NCBI GenBank assembly: GCA_023227835.1
Contig: JALOCI010000039.1
Coordinates: forward strand, 1 to 25,219
From: Bacteroidales bacterium
GTDB lineage: Bacteria > Bacteroidota > Bacteroidia > Bacteroidales > UBA932
Direction of reading: 5' to 3'
DNA length: 25,219 nt
The notes under the pieces are model-generated. The model was not told where the DNA came from, did no database searches, and saw only the letters and a program-made list of their open reading frames with translations. This document shows positions 1-8,326 of the stretch, one piece after another. The translations under genes and the position numbers were made by a program. How positions within the stretch are numbered: the first letter of the stretch is position 1; the number at the start of each line of letters is the position of its first letter.

Positions 1-1
1 G

Positions 2-1615
2 GCGCGTTTTGCCGCCGATGAGGTGCTGCACGCGGGGTGGAACCGGTACGCGCAAGCGCAGTTGACATGGTACAACCGGCATCCGGTCCAGCAGGCGTGG
101 ATTGCGATCAACGCGTTGGCGGCCGGGGATGACTACAACTACAGCCTGCTTACGGATGTGATTCCGCAGGGGCTTCTTAACTTAGGACCTGGGTTCGACA
201 AGGACAAGGCCTTGCAGTGGAAGGCGGCGTGGGACGCGGCGAAGGTCAGTGGCAAGCTGGAGGATATTGGTTTGCTGTGGGGAACGGATAAGGCGGAGTT
301 CATTCGCTTCCAGGAAGTGATCAAGGATCAGCCCTTCCAGACGATGGCTTATTGGTATTTGACTGTTGTTACGGCGAACTTCGAGATGTCGCCCCTCGAC
401 ATCGGGTTTATGACGCAGATCAATACGAAGGCTGCGGCAGAGACCAGCGCGGAACTGTCGAAGAACAAAGGCCTGCAGCACCTTCTGCGCACGCTCAAGG
501 AGGCCGTGGAGCATTGGATTCTGCCGAGTCACTTGCAGTTAAAGTGGGAGGATATTGATCCTTCGGACGAAAGCGCAGAGGCAATGACGCGCAGGACGAA
601 CACGGAAGCGCTGACGATGGCGCTACGTGACGGGCTGCTGTCGTTGCCACAGGCGCAGGCGGAAGCGCTGCGCTTGGGCGTGTTTGAGATCGCAGTGACG
701 GAAGAGGAAGCGCTGGACGTGACCACGAGTAGCGAGAGCACGGACATGGATGAGGCGGACCAGGAGACGACCGAAAAAGCGTGGTTGCCGGAGGCGTTGC
801 GCGGGATACGTGAGAGCATAGCGCGGTGCTATGCGGACGAAGCGCACGGGCATCAGCACGTAGCGAAGGCGGAGGATACCGGCGAGGATTACGCCGCCGA
901 TTTGAGCGACGCGGAACGCGCGCTGCTGGCGCAGTTGGAAGCGGAGATGCAGGCGGCATTGGTCGCGGCGTATGCGCAGGCCGGCACGACGCTGCCCTCC
1001 CCGTTACCCGGAGAATCGCCAGAGGAATGGGCGGCGCGCGCGGCGTCCATCGTCAGTGGAAGTGTTCCCCTGGCGAGTATTGTGGCGGCATTGGTGCCGT
1101 CGATCACTGCACTGGTGCAGGCCGGGATCGAGCACGGCGAGGCGATGATTGGTATCCCGCTGGATTTCAACGTCAACGATGATGCGGCGCAGCGGTTCAT
1201 TGCTGAGTACGGCCTGCGGATCGCCGAAAAGCTCCAGGAGACGACGCTCACCCGGTTGACGGAGACGCTGCTCGCCGGGTGGAATTTGGGTGAGGATATG
1301 GATCAACTCGCGGCGCGCGTGGCGGCGGTGATGGATGACATACCGGACTGGCGCGCGCTGACTATTGCCCGCACGGAGACGATTCGCGCCTTCAACGGCG
1401 GGATGTGGCTGGCCTACCAGGAAGGCGGTGTAGTCGTCACGAAGCGCTGGATCGATGGGCAACCAGGTGCGTGCGTGATTTGTGTGGATTTGAACGGCGA
1501 AGAGGTGCCGCTGGGCGACGATTTCTCTATTGGCGTACAGTTCCCCCCGGCGCATCCACGCTGTCGATGCGCAGTCGGACCGGGGAAGATTGATGTGACG
1601 CGGTATAAGGCCTAA
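2..1615 (+). CDS. Portal-MuF fusion protein, 5'-truncated by the window edge
   Basis: The frame is open to the left edge, and the first possible start (GTG at 23) has no ribosome site, so the true N-terminus lies outside the window. Residues up to about 240 (counted from GTG 23) look like the C-terminal part of a phage portal protein: a helical stretch with many Lys/Glu, then a segment on alternate small and large residues that sets number of helices lining the channel. The last 90 residues match the Mu gpF/SPP1 gp7 head-morphogenesis family: an ARTE motif near residue 449 and PPAHPRCRC near 509, the conserved end of that domain. In most phages these are two adjacent genes; here they read as one chain. 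The role would be the DNA entry vertex plus a minor head protein. The portal half is less certain than the MuF half. Confidence 0.82.
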   Translation, partial: ARFAADEVLHAGWNRYAQAQLTWYNRHPVQQAWIAINALAAGDDYNYSLLTDVIPQGLLNLGPGFDKDKALQWKAAWDAAKVSGKLEDIGLLWGTDKAEFIRFQEVIKDQPFQTMAYWYLTVVTANFEMSPLDIGFMTQINTKAAAETSAELSKNKGLQHLLRTLKEAVEHWILPSHLQLKWEDIDPSDESAEAMTRRTNTEALTMALRDGLLSLPQAQAEALRLGVFEIAVTEEEALDVTTSSESTDMDEADQETTEKAWLPEALRGIRESIARCYADEAHGHQHVAKAEDTGEDYAADLSDAERALLAQLEAEMQAALVAAYAQAGTTLPSPLPGESPEEWAARAASIVSGSVPLASIVAALVPSITALVQAGIEHGEAMIGIPLDFNVNDDAAQRFIAEYGLRIAEKLQETTLTRLTETLLAGWNLGEDMDQLAARVAAVMDDIPDWRALTIARTETIRAFNGGMWLAYQEGGVVVTKRWIDGQPGACVICVDLNGEEVPLGDDFSIGVQFPPAHPRCRCAVGPGKIDVTRYKA

Positions 1616-1617
1616 CT

Positions 1618-1965
1618 ATGTACAGCGTTAAGTTGCGGGGATTGGATGAGTTTGCGCGGGCGTTGCGCCAGGGTAATGCGCGAGCGTTGCCGGCGTTTAA
1701 GGCGGCGATGGTAGGGACGGCGCAGGAGGCCGGGGGCGCGATCAAGGATCGGACGCCGGTGCAGACCGGCCGCCTGCGGGCCAGCATCCGTCATTTTATG
1801 CAGAATCTCGCGGGATGGGTCGTGACCGATGTGCATTATGCGGGATATGTGGAATTCGGCACGGCCAAAATGGCCCCACGGGGCTACTTCAAGCGTGGGA
1901 TAGACGCGGCGATGCCGCGTATACAGGAGTTGTGGAAGCAGGCGATGGTGAGCCTATGGAGGTGA
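1618..1965 (+). CDS. HK97 gp10-like head-tail/tail completion protein
   Basis: A 115-residue protein with the typical pattern of the HK97 gp10-like family: a helical N-terminus, then TPVQTGRLRASI, a central beta segment with HYAGYVEFGT, and a C-terminal MAPRGYFKRG segment. Proteins of this family act at the head-tail junction or in tail completion. It begins two bases after the portal-MuF stop codon and has only a weak ribosome site, so translation is probably coupled. Its place upstream of the protease and capsid genes is unusual, since gp10-like genes usually sit in the connector cluster, which here starts at 10441. Confidence 0.82.
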   Translation: MYSVKLRGLDEFARALRQGNARALPAFKAAMVGTAQEAGGAIKDRTPVQTGRLRASIRHFMQNLAGWVVTDVHYAGYVEFGTAKMAPRGYFKRGIDAAMPRIQELWKQAMVSLWR

Positions 1966-1968
1966 AGC

Positions 1969-3306
1969 GTGAAGAAGAAATTTAAGTTTTTGGTGCCGTT
2001 GGCCAAGGCAGTAGATGGTGATGACGGCGCGCTCTTCGTCGAGGGTGTAGCTTCGGACACCGGATTGGATTTGTACGATGAGCGGATCAGCCTGGCCGGG
2101 CAGGAAAGTATGGCCTCGTGGGCGCGCACCGGCACGGTGGCTCTGGGCGGCGAGGCAAACCATTTTCAGATTGCCTTCGACGACGATCTGGGCTATCTGA
2201 ACGATGGGCGGGTGCTGGAATCGGGTGAGTTCTACATCCGCGCGGAACTGGATCGGGACAATCCGCGCGCGGTAGGGCTGCACAAGCAACTGGCGCGGGG
2301 TCGCCAGTTGGGGTTGAGTGTTTTCGGCTTCATCACAAAAAGCCACACGGAGGGCAGTACGCCCGTCATCGATGGCGTGCAGTTGGAACGCGTGATGGTG
2401 ACGCCGATGCCGGTGAACCCGCGCACGTGGCTGGAGTCAGTGGCGAAGTCGCTGGACATCACAGGCGATGACGAGGCCGATGCTGACGCCGATGCAACGG
2501 ACGAAGTTTCTTCCGCTAATGCGGATACGCGGAGTATTGCCAAGGGCGCCTTTATGGAGGCGGTAGAACGTTGGCAGCAGTGGATGACAGAACGCGCGCC
2601 CTTTGATGAGCAGTGGGATCGCATCATCGAGATCGCGCAACTGCTGGACCTACTGTGGGATGTAGCCTACGATGCCTGGTGGGCGAGCGACACCACTGAC
2701 GAAGCCGTAGCATCTCTCCGTGAGAGCATCGAGGAGTTCAAGGCGCAGGTGGCCGCAAAGGCACAGCAGACAAGCAAAGCGGATGCCCCGGCAGATGAGG
2801 GCAGCGCGACTGAAGCTGCGGCTGCGGCTGAGATTGTCGCTAAGACAGAGACGCCGGCAGAGCCACAGGCGGATGCCCCCGTAGATGAAGCACCCGCAGT
2901 GCGCGTGGCGCGGTCGTTTGCGGATGCCGCGCAGCAGCTCTTGAGCGATGACACGCTCGACGCGGGCACGCAGCGCAAGGGGGTGATGGCGGCGCTGGCG
3001 AACGTGGCGATGGCGCTGGATCAGAATTTGCCCGATCCAGATGAGGATGAGACGCCGCCGGCCTGGGCGACGGTGCTGATGGAACGATTAGGCGCGGTGG
3101 AAAAGGCGTTGCAAACGGCAACGTCCGGCGCGAATGTCAACGCTGGCAGTCTGGTGACTCCCCCAGAGAACGCGGACAATCTCGCTCCAGTTCCGGTGCG
3201 CAAGTCGGTTGCGCCCGATCTGCGGCCCAGTGCGGTTGTGGAAAAGGCCCGTACATTCTCGGAATTGGTTCAACAGTTGACGGGCGGCGGTCTACGCCTG
3301 CCCTAA
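1969..3306 (+). CDS. Prohead protease fused to scaffold-like C-terminal region
   Basis: The first 160 residues resemble the HK97-type prohead serine protease (herpesvirus assemblin fold): beta strands starting with FVEGVAS, a candidate catalytic His65 (EANHF) and Ser117 in GLSVFGF, followed by LERVMVTPMPVNP, which matches the usual strand after the nucleophile. Residues 160-445 are acidic, Ala/Glu-rich and helical with low-complexity stretches, as in a scaffold or delta domain. The protease would mature the procapsid and remove the scaffold. GTG start with GGAGGTGA just upstream. The gene lies directly before the major capsid gene, as expected. The exact catalytic set is inferred from position only. 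Confidence 0.78.
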   Translation: MKKKFKFLVPLAKAVDGDDGALFVEGVASDTGLDLYDERISLAGQESMASWARTGTVALGGEANHFQIAFDDDLGYLNDGRVLESGEFYIRAELDRDNPRAVGLHKQLARGRQLGLSVFGFITKSHTEGSTPVIDGVQLERVMVTPMPVNPRTWLESVAKSLDITGDDEADADADATDEVSSANADTRSIAKGAFMEAVERWQQWMTERAPFDEQWDRIIEIAQLLDLLWDVAYDAWWASDTTDEAVASLRESIEEFKAQVAAKAQQTSKADAPADEGSATEAAAAAEIVAKTETPAEPQADAPVDEAPAVRVARSFADAAQQLLSDDTLDAGTQRKGVMAALANVAMALDQNLPDPDEDETPPAWATVLMERLGAVEKALQTATSGANVNAGSLVTPPENADNLAPVPVRKSVAPDLRPSAVVEKARTFSELVQQLTGGGLRLP

Positions 3307-3333
3307 CCCACATAGAAATCAGGAGGTGCAACT

Positions 3334-4413
3334 ATGGGTATGGAATATATCGGCAAAGCGGTCGATCCGACCATCATGTCGGCGCTGTCGGCAAACGTAG
3401 CGGCCAGCTACGGGGTGGTCATCGACCCGGAAGTGATTGCGCAGCTCGATCTGCGCGCGCCGCTGTATGAGCGGCTGATGGGACTGGGGCGCCCGGTGAT
3501 CAAAAACCAATTGGCCGCCATCTATGCGGTCCTCACGGCAGCCTCGTTTGTCTCCGGCAGCAACCGCAAGGCCAGCTTTGCGGCCGGCGGCGACCCCAAC
3601 GACATCAACCCGACGCGCGCGACCTACGCGGTCGCCAAAAAGTCCTACGGTGCGTCGGGCGGGTTGAAGGACGTGGACGTGCTGGCGTCGATGCTGCCGG
3701 GGTCCCCGATCAGCATCAACAGCGACATGTTCAACGACGATGCTGCGCAGCTCCTTTCACTGCTGACCACACGCACGATCCAGGGGATCGACTACGGTAT
3801 GATCAACGGCAACGCCGCCACCGATACCGAGGACTTCGACGGGATAGTGATCAAGGTGGTCAACGGTACGTCGGGCTTCTACTACGACGCGGACGGCGAT
3901 GCCGTGAGCGCCGGATTGATCAATGAGCACATCGTCAAAATGATGGCCTCCGGGGTCTATCCGACGGCGATCTACTGCAACCCCATCTTCCATCAGGCTA
4001 TCGTGGAGGCATATCAGGCGCGCACGAACGCGAGCATCGCCATTATGGACGGCGGAAACCGCAGCGTGGGTCTCTGGGCGACCAGTGTCATCACGCCGGC
4101 AGGCGAGTTGCCGATCATCAGCGACCCGCGCTTCGCGATCACGGCCACCGGGGACGGTCCCTACTCGATTCAGGGGAGCATCTACCTGGCTGTGGAGTTC
4201 CACGAGGGCGTGCGGATCCTCTACCCAGAGTGGCAGGTGCCGCCAACGGCCATCAATCTGAGCAAGGTGATGGGCCGTGGGCGCGCCACGTCGAGCGAGT
4301 TTGCGGTATGGTCGCACTTGTGCCTCGTGGAGCGCTCCAACTGGTGGGCGCAGGGCGTGATTGCGAATGTGATCACCACGGCAGCGCAGTCGTTCGCTAC
4401 GGCGAGCGAGTAG
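3334..4413 (+). CDS. Major capsid protein (HK97-fold)
   Basis: A 359-residue protein with no signal peptide, following the protease/scaffold gene and preceded by a strong AGGAGGTG ribosome site. It has features of HK97-fold capsid proteins of the phage SU10-like type: a short N-terminal arm, a helical region with 'LDLRAPLYERLMGLGRP', a long central alpha/beta domain with repeated Asp/Asn-Gly turns, 'YPTAIYCNPIFHQAIVEAYQ', and a C-terminal 'EFAVWSHLCLVERSNWWAQ' segment. The high expression expected of a capsid gene agrees with the strong ribosome site and with the two stable hairpins right after the stop codon. Family assignment rests on pattern and gene order, not on a search. Confidence 0.8.
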   Translation: MGMEYIGKAVDPTIMSALSANVAASYGVVIDPEVIAQLDLRAPLYERLMGLGRPVIKNQLAAIYAVLTAASFVSGSNRKASFAAGGDPNDINPTRATYAVAKKSYGASGGLKDVDVLASMLPGSPISINSDMFNDDAAQLLSLLTTRTIQGIDYGMINGNAATDTEDFDGIVIKVVNGTSGFYYDADGDAVSAGLINEHIVKMMASGVYPTAIYCNPIFHQAIVEAYQARTNASIAIMDGGNRSVGLWATSVITPAGELPIISDPRFAITATGDGPYSIQGSIYLAVEFHEGVRILYPEWQVPPTAINLSKVMGRGRATSSEFAVWSHLCLVERSNWWAQGVIANVITTAAQSFATASE

Positions 4414-4427
4414 TTTCACGATAGACG

Positions 4428-4482
4428 CGCCAGCAGACTGGCGTAGCAAGTGTACGGGGGCTGGTCGGGAGACCGGCCAGCC
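4428..4482 (+). promoter_or_regulatory. Two tandem hairpins downstream of the capsid gene
   Basis: The first hairpin pairs 4428-4433 (CGCCAG) with 4438-4443 (CTGGCG) around CAGA. The second pairs 4459-4468 with 4473-4482 (10 bp, one G-T pair) around a GAGA tetraloop of the stable GNRA type. Neither is followed by a T tract, so these are not clear terminators. They are placed to stabilise the 3' end of the capsid message or to cause partial termination. The second stem touches the repeat element starting at 4481. Confidence 0.5.
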
Positions 4483-4508
4483 TTCCGAGTAGTGTAATTA
4501 GCGGAAGG
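4481..4508 (-). repeat. 28-bp dispersed palindromic element, copy A
   Basis: On the minus strand it reads CCTTCCGCTAAT, six variable bases, then ACTCGGAAGG. It shares left arm CTTCCGYTAAT and right arm TACYCGGAAG with the copies at 12473, 15578 and 23624. It ends 19 bases before the start codon at 4528. Confidence 0.7.
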
Positions 4509-4527
4509 AAAAAACGGGAGGTGCAGC

Positions 4528-4845
4528 ATGGGAAACACAGCGAGTGCGCGGGCAAAGGTGGTTGATGAGACCCTGCGCTGCGTTGGCTTTCAGACGTTGG
4601 CAATCACGACTGACGCGCAGAGCCTGACGCTGCCGACGTCGGCGCAGGCAGCGCAATGCCAGGTGCAGGATCAGCCGATTCGTTGGCGCGCGGATGGTAC
4701 GGCGCCGACTAGCACGGTGGGCGCCGAGGCGAACGATGGCGACGAGATCACGATCCAGGGGCGCGCAACGATGAGGAGCTTCGAAGTGATCCGGCATAGT
4801 GAGGGTTCCGCAGGCGGCACGCTGGTGTGCCACTACTACGGCTAA
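4528..4845 (+). CDS. Small putative capsid decoration/structural protein
   Basis: A 105-residue protein with no membrane segment, predicted to be mostly beta. It contains 'IRWRADGTAPTSTVG', a motif repeated in the neighbour at 5614 (RYTYDGTAPTDELG), followed in both by an acidic loop and a C-terminal strand pair, so the two probably share a fold. The position right after the major capsid gene and the strong GGGAGGTG ribosome site suggest an abundant head protein, such as a decoration protein. No specific family is recognised; the role is inferred from position. Confidence 0.6.
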   Translation: MGNTASARAKVVDETLRCVGFQTLAITTDAQSLTLPTSAQAAQCQVQDQPIRWRADGTAPTSTVGAEANDGDEITIQGRATMRSFEVIRHSEGSAGGTLVCHYYG

Positions 4846-4860
4846 AAGCGAGGTGAGGGG

Positions 4861-5604
4861 ATGAAACTAGGGGTTAATGTCGAACGCGCCGAACCATTGG
4901 ATGTGATGGGGCCGTTGACGGATGCGCAGTTACGCGCGGCGGATGTCGCCGTGACGCTGGATAGTGAGAGCGTGGCGGTCACCGGTCCGTTGACGGATAC
5001 GGAGTTGAGAGCAACCGCCGTCCCGGTTTCTGGGCCGCTCACCGACACAGAACTCCGCGCGGCGGATGTCGCCGTGACGCTGGATAGTGAGAGCGTGGCG
5101 GTCACCGGACCACTCACCGACACGGAGTTGAGAGCAGCCGCCGTCGCGGTTTCTGGGCCGCTCACCGACACGGAGCTGCGCGCGGCGGATGTCGCCGTGA
5201 CGCTGGATAGTGAGAGCGTGGCGGTCACCGGTCCGTTGACGGACACGGAGTTGAGAGCAACTGCCGTCCCGGTAAGCGATGCCGGTGCAGCATGGGTTTC
5301 GTCCCGGCAAACGACTACCTCGGCGGATATGACCGGGGCGGCGGACCTGACACCAGCGCCGGAAAGCGGGGATAAGATCGTCGTCGATGACGTGATTCTG
5401 AGCGCAGACACGGCGATGTACGTCGATTTCATTGAGGAAACGAGCGACACACTGATCTTCCGCTTGTTCGTGCCTGCCGGGGGAACAGCCCAGTTCTCGC
5501 CCCGGGCGAAATTGCAGTTGCCGACAGCGGACAAGAAGCTGCGCGGCGATGCCAGCGCCTCGGGGAATGTGGCGATCCTGGTGCTGTATCATTCTGAAGC
5601 GTAG
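4861..5604 (+). CDS. Repeat-containing putative structural protein (GPLTD repeats)
   Basis: A 247-residue protein. Residues 17-139 are three tandem 41-residue repeats, each with two GPLTDTELRA-type boxes joined by DVAVTLDSESVAVT. The GPLTDxxLRA box is known from many uncharacterised phage and metagenomic structural proteins. Residues 140-247 form a separate beta-rich domain with a pattern of short strands (KIVVDDVILS, MYVDFIEE, IFRLFVPAGG, VAILVLYHSEA). The repeats suggest an extended fibre or spacer and the C-terminal domain a capping or binding unit. Ribosome site GAGGTGAGGGG directly before ATG. Function is not established. Confidence 0.6.
   Translation: MKLGVNVERAEPLDVMGPLTDAQLRAADVAVTLDSESVAVTGPLTDTELRATAVPVSGPLTDTELRAADVAVTLDSESVAVTGPLTDTELRAAAVAVSGPLTDTELRAADVAVTLDSESVAVTGPLTDTELRATAVPVSDAGAAWVSSRQTTTSADMTGAADLTPAPESGDKIVVDDVILSADTAMYVDFIEETSDTLIFRLFVPAGGTAQFSPRAKLQLPTADKKLRGDASASGNVAILVLYHSEA
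4909..5277 (+). repeat. Three tandem 123-bp coding repeats
   Basis: Near-identical 123-bp units start at about 4909, 5032 and 5155, encoding 41 residues each. The block around GTGACGCTGGATAGTGAGAG is identical in all three copies, spaced 123 bp apart (4951, 5074, 5197). Such high DNA identity indicates recent expansion or homogenisation by recombination. A change of copy number would keep the reading frame. Confidence 0.9.
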
Positions 5605-5613
5605 GAGGCGAGT

Positions 5614-5994
5614 ATGCCAACAGGAGTTACGATGCAACGGGTGAATTCGCCGGGAGAGGCGCGGATTCTGGAGGCGCTGACGAGCGGAGGAACGGTGGCC
5701 TTTGCTATGGCTTCTCAGACGGTATCAACTGCGGTGCTGACGCTGGCGGACGATTTCGGGTTTACGGAAGCGCAATTGGCGCGCGCCAAGCGCGCTTTTA
5801 TCACTTCGACAAAGGCCGCGGTGCGATACACGTATGATGGGACTGCGCCGACAGATGAGTTAGGGCATCTTCTCCCGCAGGATGCGACGCCGCCGCTGGA
5901 TGTGTTAGGAGTCGCCAATATCGCCAATTTGCAGTTCATTCTGGATAGCGGCGCAGCCACAGACGCGATTGTGCTGGTTACGTTGGAAGAATAG
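5614..5994 (+). CDS. Small putative structural protein, paralogous in motif to the 4528 gene
   Basis: A 126-residue soluble protein with a helical N-terminal segment and a C-terminal beta part with RYTYDGTAPTDELG and a final 'DAIVLVTLEE' strand. The DGTAPT motif and the strands after it parallel the 105-residue product of the gene at 4528, suggesting the same fold and perhaps a duplicated decoration or fibre subunit. Ribosome site GGAGGCG eight bases from ATG. The next gene follows after nine bases. No family name can be given. Confidence 0.58.
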   Translation: MPTGVTMQRVNSPGEARILEALTSGGTVAFAMASQTVSTAVLTLADDFGFTEAQLARAKRAFITSTKAAVRYTYDGTAPTDELGHLLPQDATPPLDVLGVANIANLQFILDSGAATDAIVLVTLEE

Positions 5995-6003
5995 GAGGCT
6001 ACG

Positions 6004-6411
6004 ATGCCGGTTCAGGGCGCATACAGACACACTCAAGTTGAGGTCACAACGACGGGCTACACGGTAGCCACCGACGTTTGTTTGAAAATCCCGATCTCGT
6101 TCGAGGATGTGAGCGGCGTTGTGGCGACGCTACCCGCGAACTGCTTAATCACAAGCCGCCAGGTCGTGCGCACGACGCCTTGGAATATCCTCGCGCTATT
6201 TGCGGCGGGAAAGGCCGATGATTTGGATTGGCTTGTGCAGAATTACCAACACAATCTTTCACAAGCCTTCGCCGGGGCGACGGAGATTACTGGCGGGCCG
6301 ATTTACGTTGCTGCCGAGACACCAATTGTTTTCACGTGGGATCAAGGCGGGGCGACTGCCGGCGAGGGCTACGTGGTGATCTGCTATACGATGTTGGAGG
6401 CTGCACCATGA
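6004..6411 (+). CDS. Hypothetical structural-region protein
   Basis: A 135-residue protein without signal peptide or membrane segment, composed of alternating hydrophobic strands and ending in a YVVICYTMLEAA strand. It follows the decoration-like genes with a good AGGAGG site and is the last of the four small beta-rich genes. Its stop overlaps the next start (ATGA at 6408-6411), which couples it to the membrane-protein cassette downstream. I do not recognise its family; a virion role is inferred only from position and fold type. Confidence 0.55.
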   Translation: MPVQGAYRHTQVEVTTTGYTVATDVCLKIPISFEDVSGVVATLPANCLITSRQVVRTTPWNILALFAAGKADDLDWLVQNYQHNLSQAFAGATEITGGPIYVAAETPIVFTWDQGGATAGEGYVVICYTMLEAAP

Positions 6412-6815
6412 ACACGATTTGGAAGGCCGTGATTGTGGGCGCCGCACTGATCGCAGTATTGGCGTTGGGGATGGCGACGGCGGCGTTGTTCGACGTGGAG
6501 GTCGCGCAGAGCGACCCGGAAGCGCCGGTGTACATCGATCTTGATGAGCTGATCCTGCGGTATGACGATCCAATGCGAGGTATGTCTGGCAGTATCACAT
6601 ACCGTAACGTGGTGCAGGACGCACTGTGGTATCAAATCAATAACCCGCAGGTAGATGAGGAGACCAGGGTTGAGCTCTTCACCGTGGTTGGGGTACTCCA
6701 CGAGGGACGTAGTGCGGAGATTACGCAGGCGCAGTACGACATGCTGATGGACGCGGTGCAGTTGGTGTGGGGGCCGGCTGTGCTCAGTAAGCTGGCGGAG
6801 GATATGGGAAGATGA
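6408..6815 (+). CDS. Exported or membrane-anchored hypothetical protein
   Basis: The start is placed at ATG 6408, overlapping the upstream stop (ATGA); a longer reading from 6228 would overlap the previous gene by 180 bases and is unlikely. The 135-residue product begins with a lysine and a hydrophobic stretch (about residues 7-27, AVIVGAALIAVLALG), a signal anchor or signal peptide, followed by an acidic soluble domain of about 105 residues that ends in helices (ITQAQYDMLMDAVQLVWGP). Its stop overlaps the next start (6812-6815). This is the first of a run of exported proteins inside the virion operon. Function unknown. Confidence 0.6.
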   Translation: MNTIWKAVIVGAALIAVLALGMATAALFDVEVAQSDPEAPVYIDLDELILRYDDPMRGMSGSITYRNVVQDALWYQINNPQVDEETRVELFTVVGVLHEGRSAEITQAQYDMLMDAVQLVWGPAVLSKLAEDMGR

Positions 6816-8326
6816 CTACAAAACAATGGGCACGGCGCGCGATAGCATTGCTGCTGATTGCGGCTCTAGTACTGGTTTCGACAGTAGATCATCAAGTGCA
6901 GGCGCAGAGCGGCGGAAATTATTTTGATGACGTGACGGTAGGCGGCGACCTGGACATCTATGGCACAGGAGTTATCCGTGACACGGATGATGATACAGTG
7001 CAGGCCGCAGCGACGTCCGGGCGCTGGACGCTGGCGGGGAATGCGACGAGCGCAAACCTCTACGCCGGGGCCACAGGAAACGCGGTGGCCGCTGGATTGT
7101 ACGGCGCCACGATCGCCGGCGGCGGCACGGGGGTAACCGGGGACTGGGGCACGTCGGGGACGTTTTATAACATCATCAACTATGACGGTGACTTTTCCAC
7201 AATCGGTGGCGGGCTAAAAAATACCGTCTCCGGTGGCTACGCGGTAGTTGGAGGAGGACAGAGTCACACAATCGAGCAGGCAGCTTGGTGGGGGACTATC
7301 GGCGGCGGCCAAATTAACCGGGTGCGGGGTCCCTATGGGGTTGTGGCCGGCGGATTCGGCAATACCAGCCATAACGGTGGCGCGGTATTGGGCGGTACGC
7401 AGAACACTGCGTTGGCACAGTACTCCGGTAGTGTGGCCGGGTATCGCAACGAGATTGATAGCGTGGCCTCAATGGGATGGATTGGTGGCGGTTACTGTAA
7501 CACCGTGGGAACAGGGAATGCGTGTCTAGGATCGACCAATCCGTTCAATCGCATTACGGTGGGCGGCGGGACCGGCACGTATAGCCTGGTAGCCGGCGGG
7601 GATCGGAACGCGGTCAACGGCTACAGTGATTCGATTTTAAACGGGTTTTTCAACACTGTATCGAATGAGGTCACAGCGACGGTGACGGGGGTGTACACCA
7701 GCGGGGTGTACTATGAGTGGACTGATACGCCGATGAACTCGGTGGAGGCGGAATACGATTTCGATACGAGCGTGGCGACGTGCAATACGGCGCACAACAG
7801 CATTCTTGGCGGCTCGCAAAACACGATTGCTAACGCGGGCATACTCACATACACGCAGATTATCAGCGCGTACAGCGAGATCACGCCGGCGTTGGTGGTC
7901 GGCTGCTATAGCGGCTACGGGCTGGTGGGAACGGGCGTGAGCAATACGATCACGGGGACGACAGCGCAGTATACGACCATCCTGAATGGCTTCGATAACG
8001 AAGCCAGCGGGCGGTACTCCACTATTTTGAACGGCTATCAGGCGCGGGCAGTAGGCGAGTACAGTCTGGCCTCCGGGCGTTATGCCCGTGCGTTGCACGA
8101 TGGTGCGTTCGTGTGGGCGGATGGGGAGGACGCGGTTTATTCGTCTACAGTGGCAAATTCGTTCAATGTGCGCGCCGGCGGCGGGGTAACGCTGACGACA
8201 TCCGGCGCGGGACTATCGCTAGATGGGCCGGTGATCGTGGACGGGATGGCGTTCACATATACCAACCCCATAACAATATCGGGAGTGTTGACGAATGTCA
8301 GACTACTTTTCTACCAGGTGCCCTGA
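6812..8326 (+). CDS. Secreted protein with YadA-like head repeats
   Basis: 504 residues. A clear signal peptide covers residues 1-31 (two arginines, IALLLIAALVLVS core, cut near VQA/QSGG). The rest is a glycine/asparagine-rich beta repeat of the form 'GGG-x-NT-x-SG-x-Y-x-V-x-GG', one strand pair per 14-16 residues, typical of left-handed beta rolls in trimeric adhesin heads and of some phage fibres. Near the C-terminus 'ANSFNVRAGGGVTLTTSGAGLSLDG' resembles the ends of such repeat proteins in metagenomic Chloroflexota. No membrane anchor or S74 chaperone is seen. A Sec signal is odd for a tail fibre, so a host-surface protein is the likelier reading, although a fibre cannot be ruled out. Confidence 0.7.
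   Translation: MTTKQWARRAIALLLIAALVLVSTVDHQVQAQSGGNYFDDVTVGGDLDIYGTGVIRDTDDDTVQAAATSGRWTLAGNATSANLYAGATGNAVAAGLYGATIAGGGTGVTGDWGTSGTFYNIINYDGDFSTIGGGLKNTVSGGYAVVGGGQSHTIEQAAWWGTIGGGQINRVRGPYGVVAGGFGNTSHNGGAVLGGTQNTALAQYSGSVAGYRNEIDSVASMGWIGGGYCNTVGTGNACLGSTNPFNRITVGGGTGTYSLVAGGDRNAVNGYSDSILNGFFNTVSNEVTATVTGVYTSGVYYEWTDTPMNSVEAEYDFDTSVATCNTAHNSILGGSQNTIANAGILTYTQIISAYSEITPALVVGCYSGYGLVGTGVSNTITGTTAQYTTILNGFDNEASGRYSTILNGYQARAVGEYSLASGRYARALHDGAFVWADGEDAVYSSTVANSFNVRAGGGVTLTTSGAGLSLDGPVIVDGMAFTYTNPITISGVLTNVRLLFYQVP

Noticed and set aside
4456..4485. Intrinsic terminator after the capsid gene
   Set aside because: The stem is strong but no T tract follows, and the operon continues with good ribosome sites. 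It was kept as a regulatory hairpin only.
4909..5277. Possible CRISPR array
   Set aside because: The 123-bp units are contiguous, in frame and coding, with no short repeats separated by unique spacers.
6228..6407. Longer N-terminus for the 6408 gene
   Set aside because: It would overlap the upstream gene by 180 bases, while ATG 6408 gives a signal sequence and an ATGA overlap.
6812..8326. Diversity-generating retroelement target or tail fibre
   Set aside because: No reverse transcriptase, template repeat or S74 chaperone is visible, and a signal peptide argues against a virion fibre.
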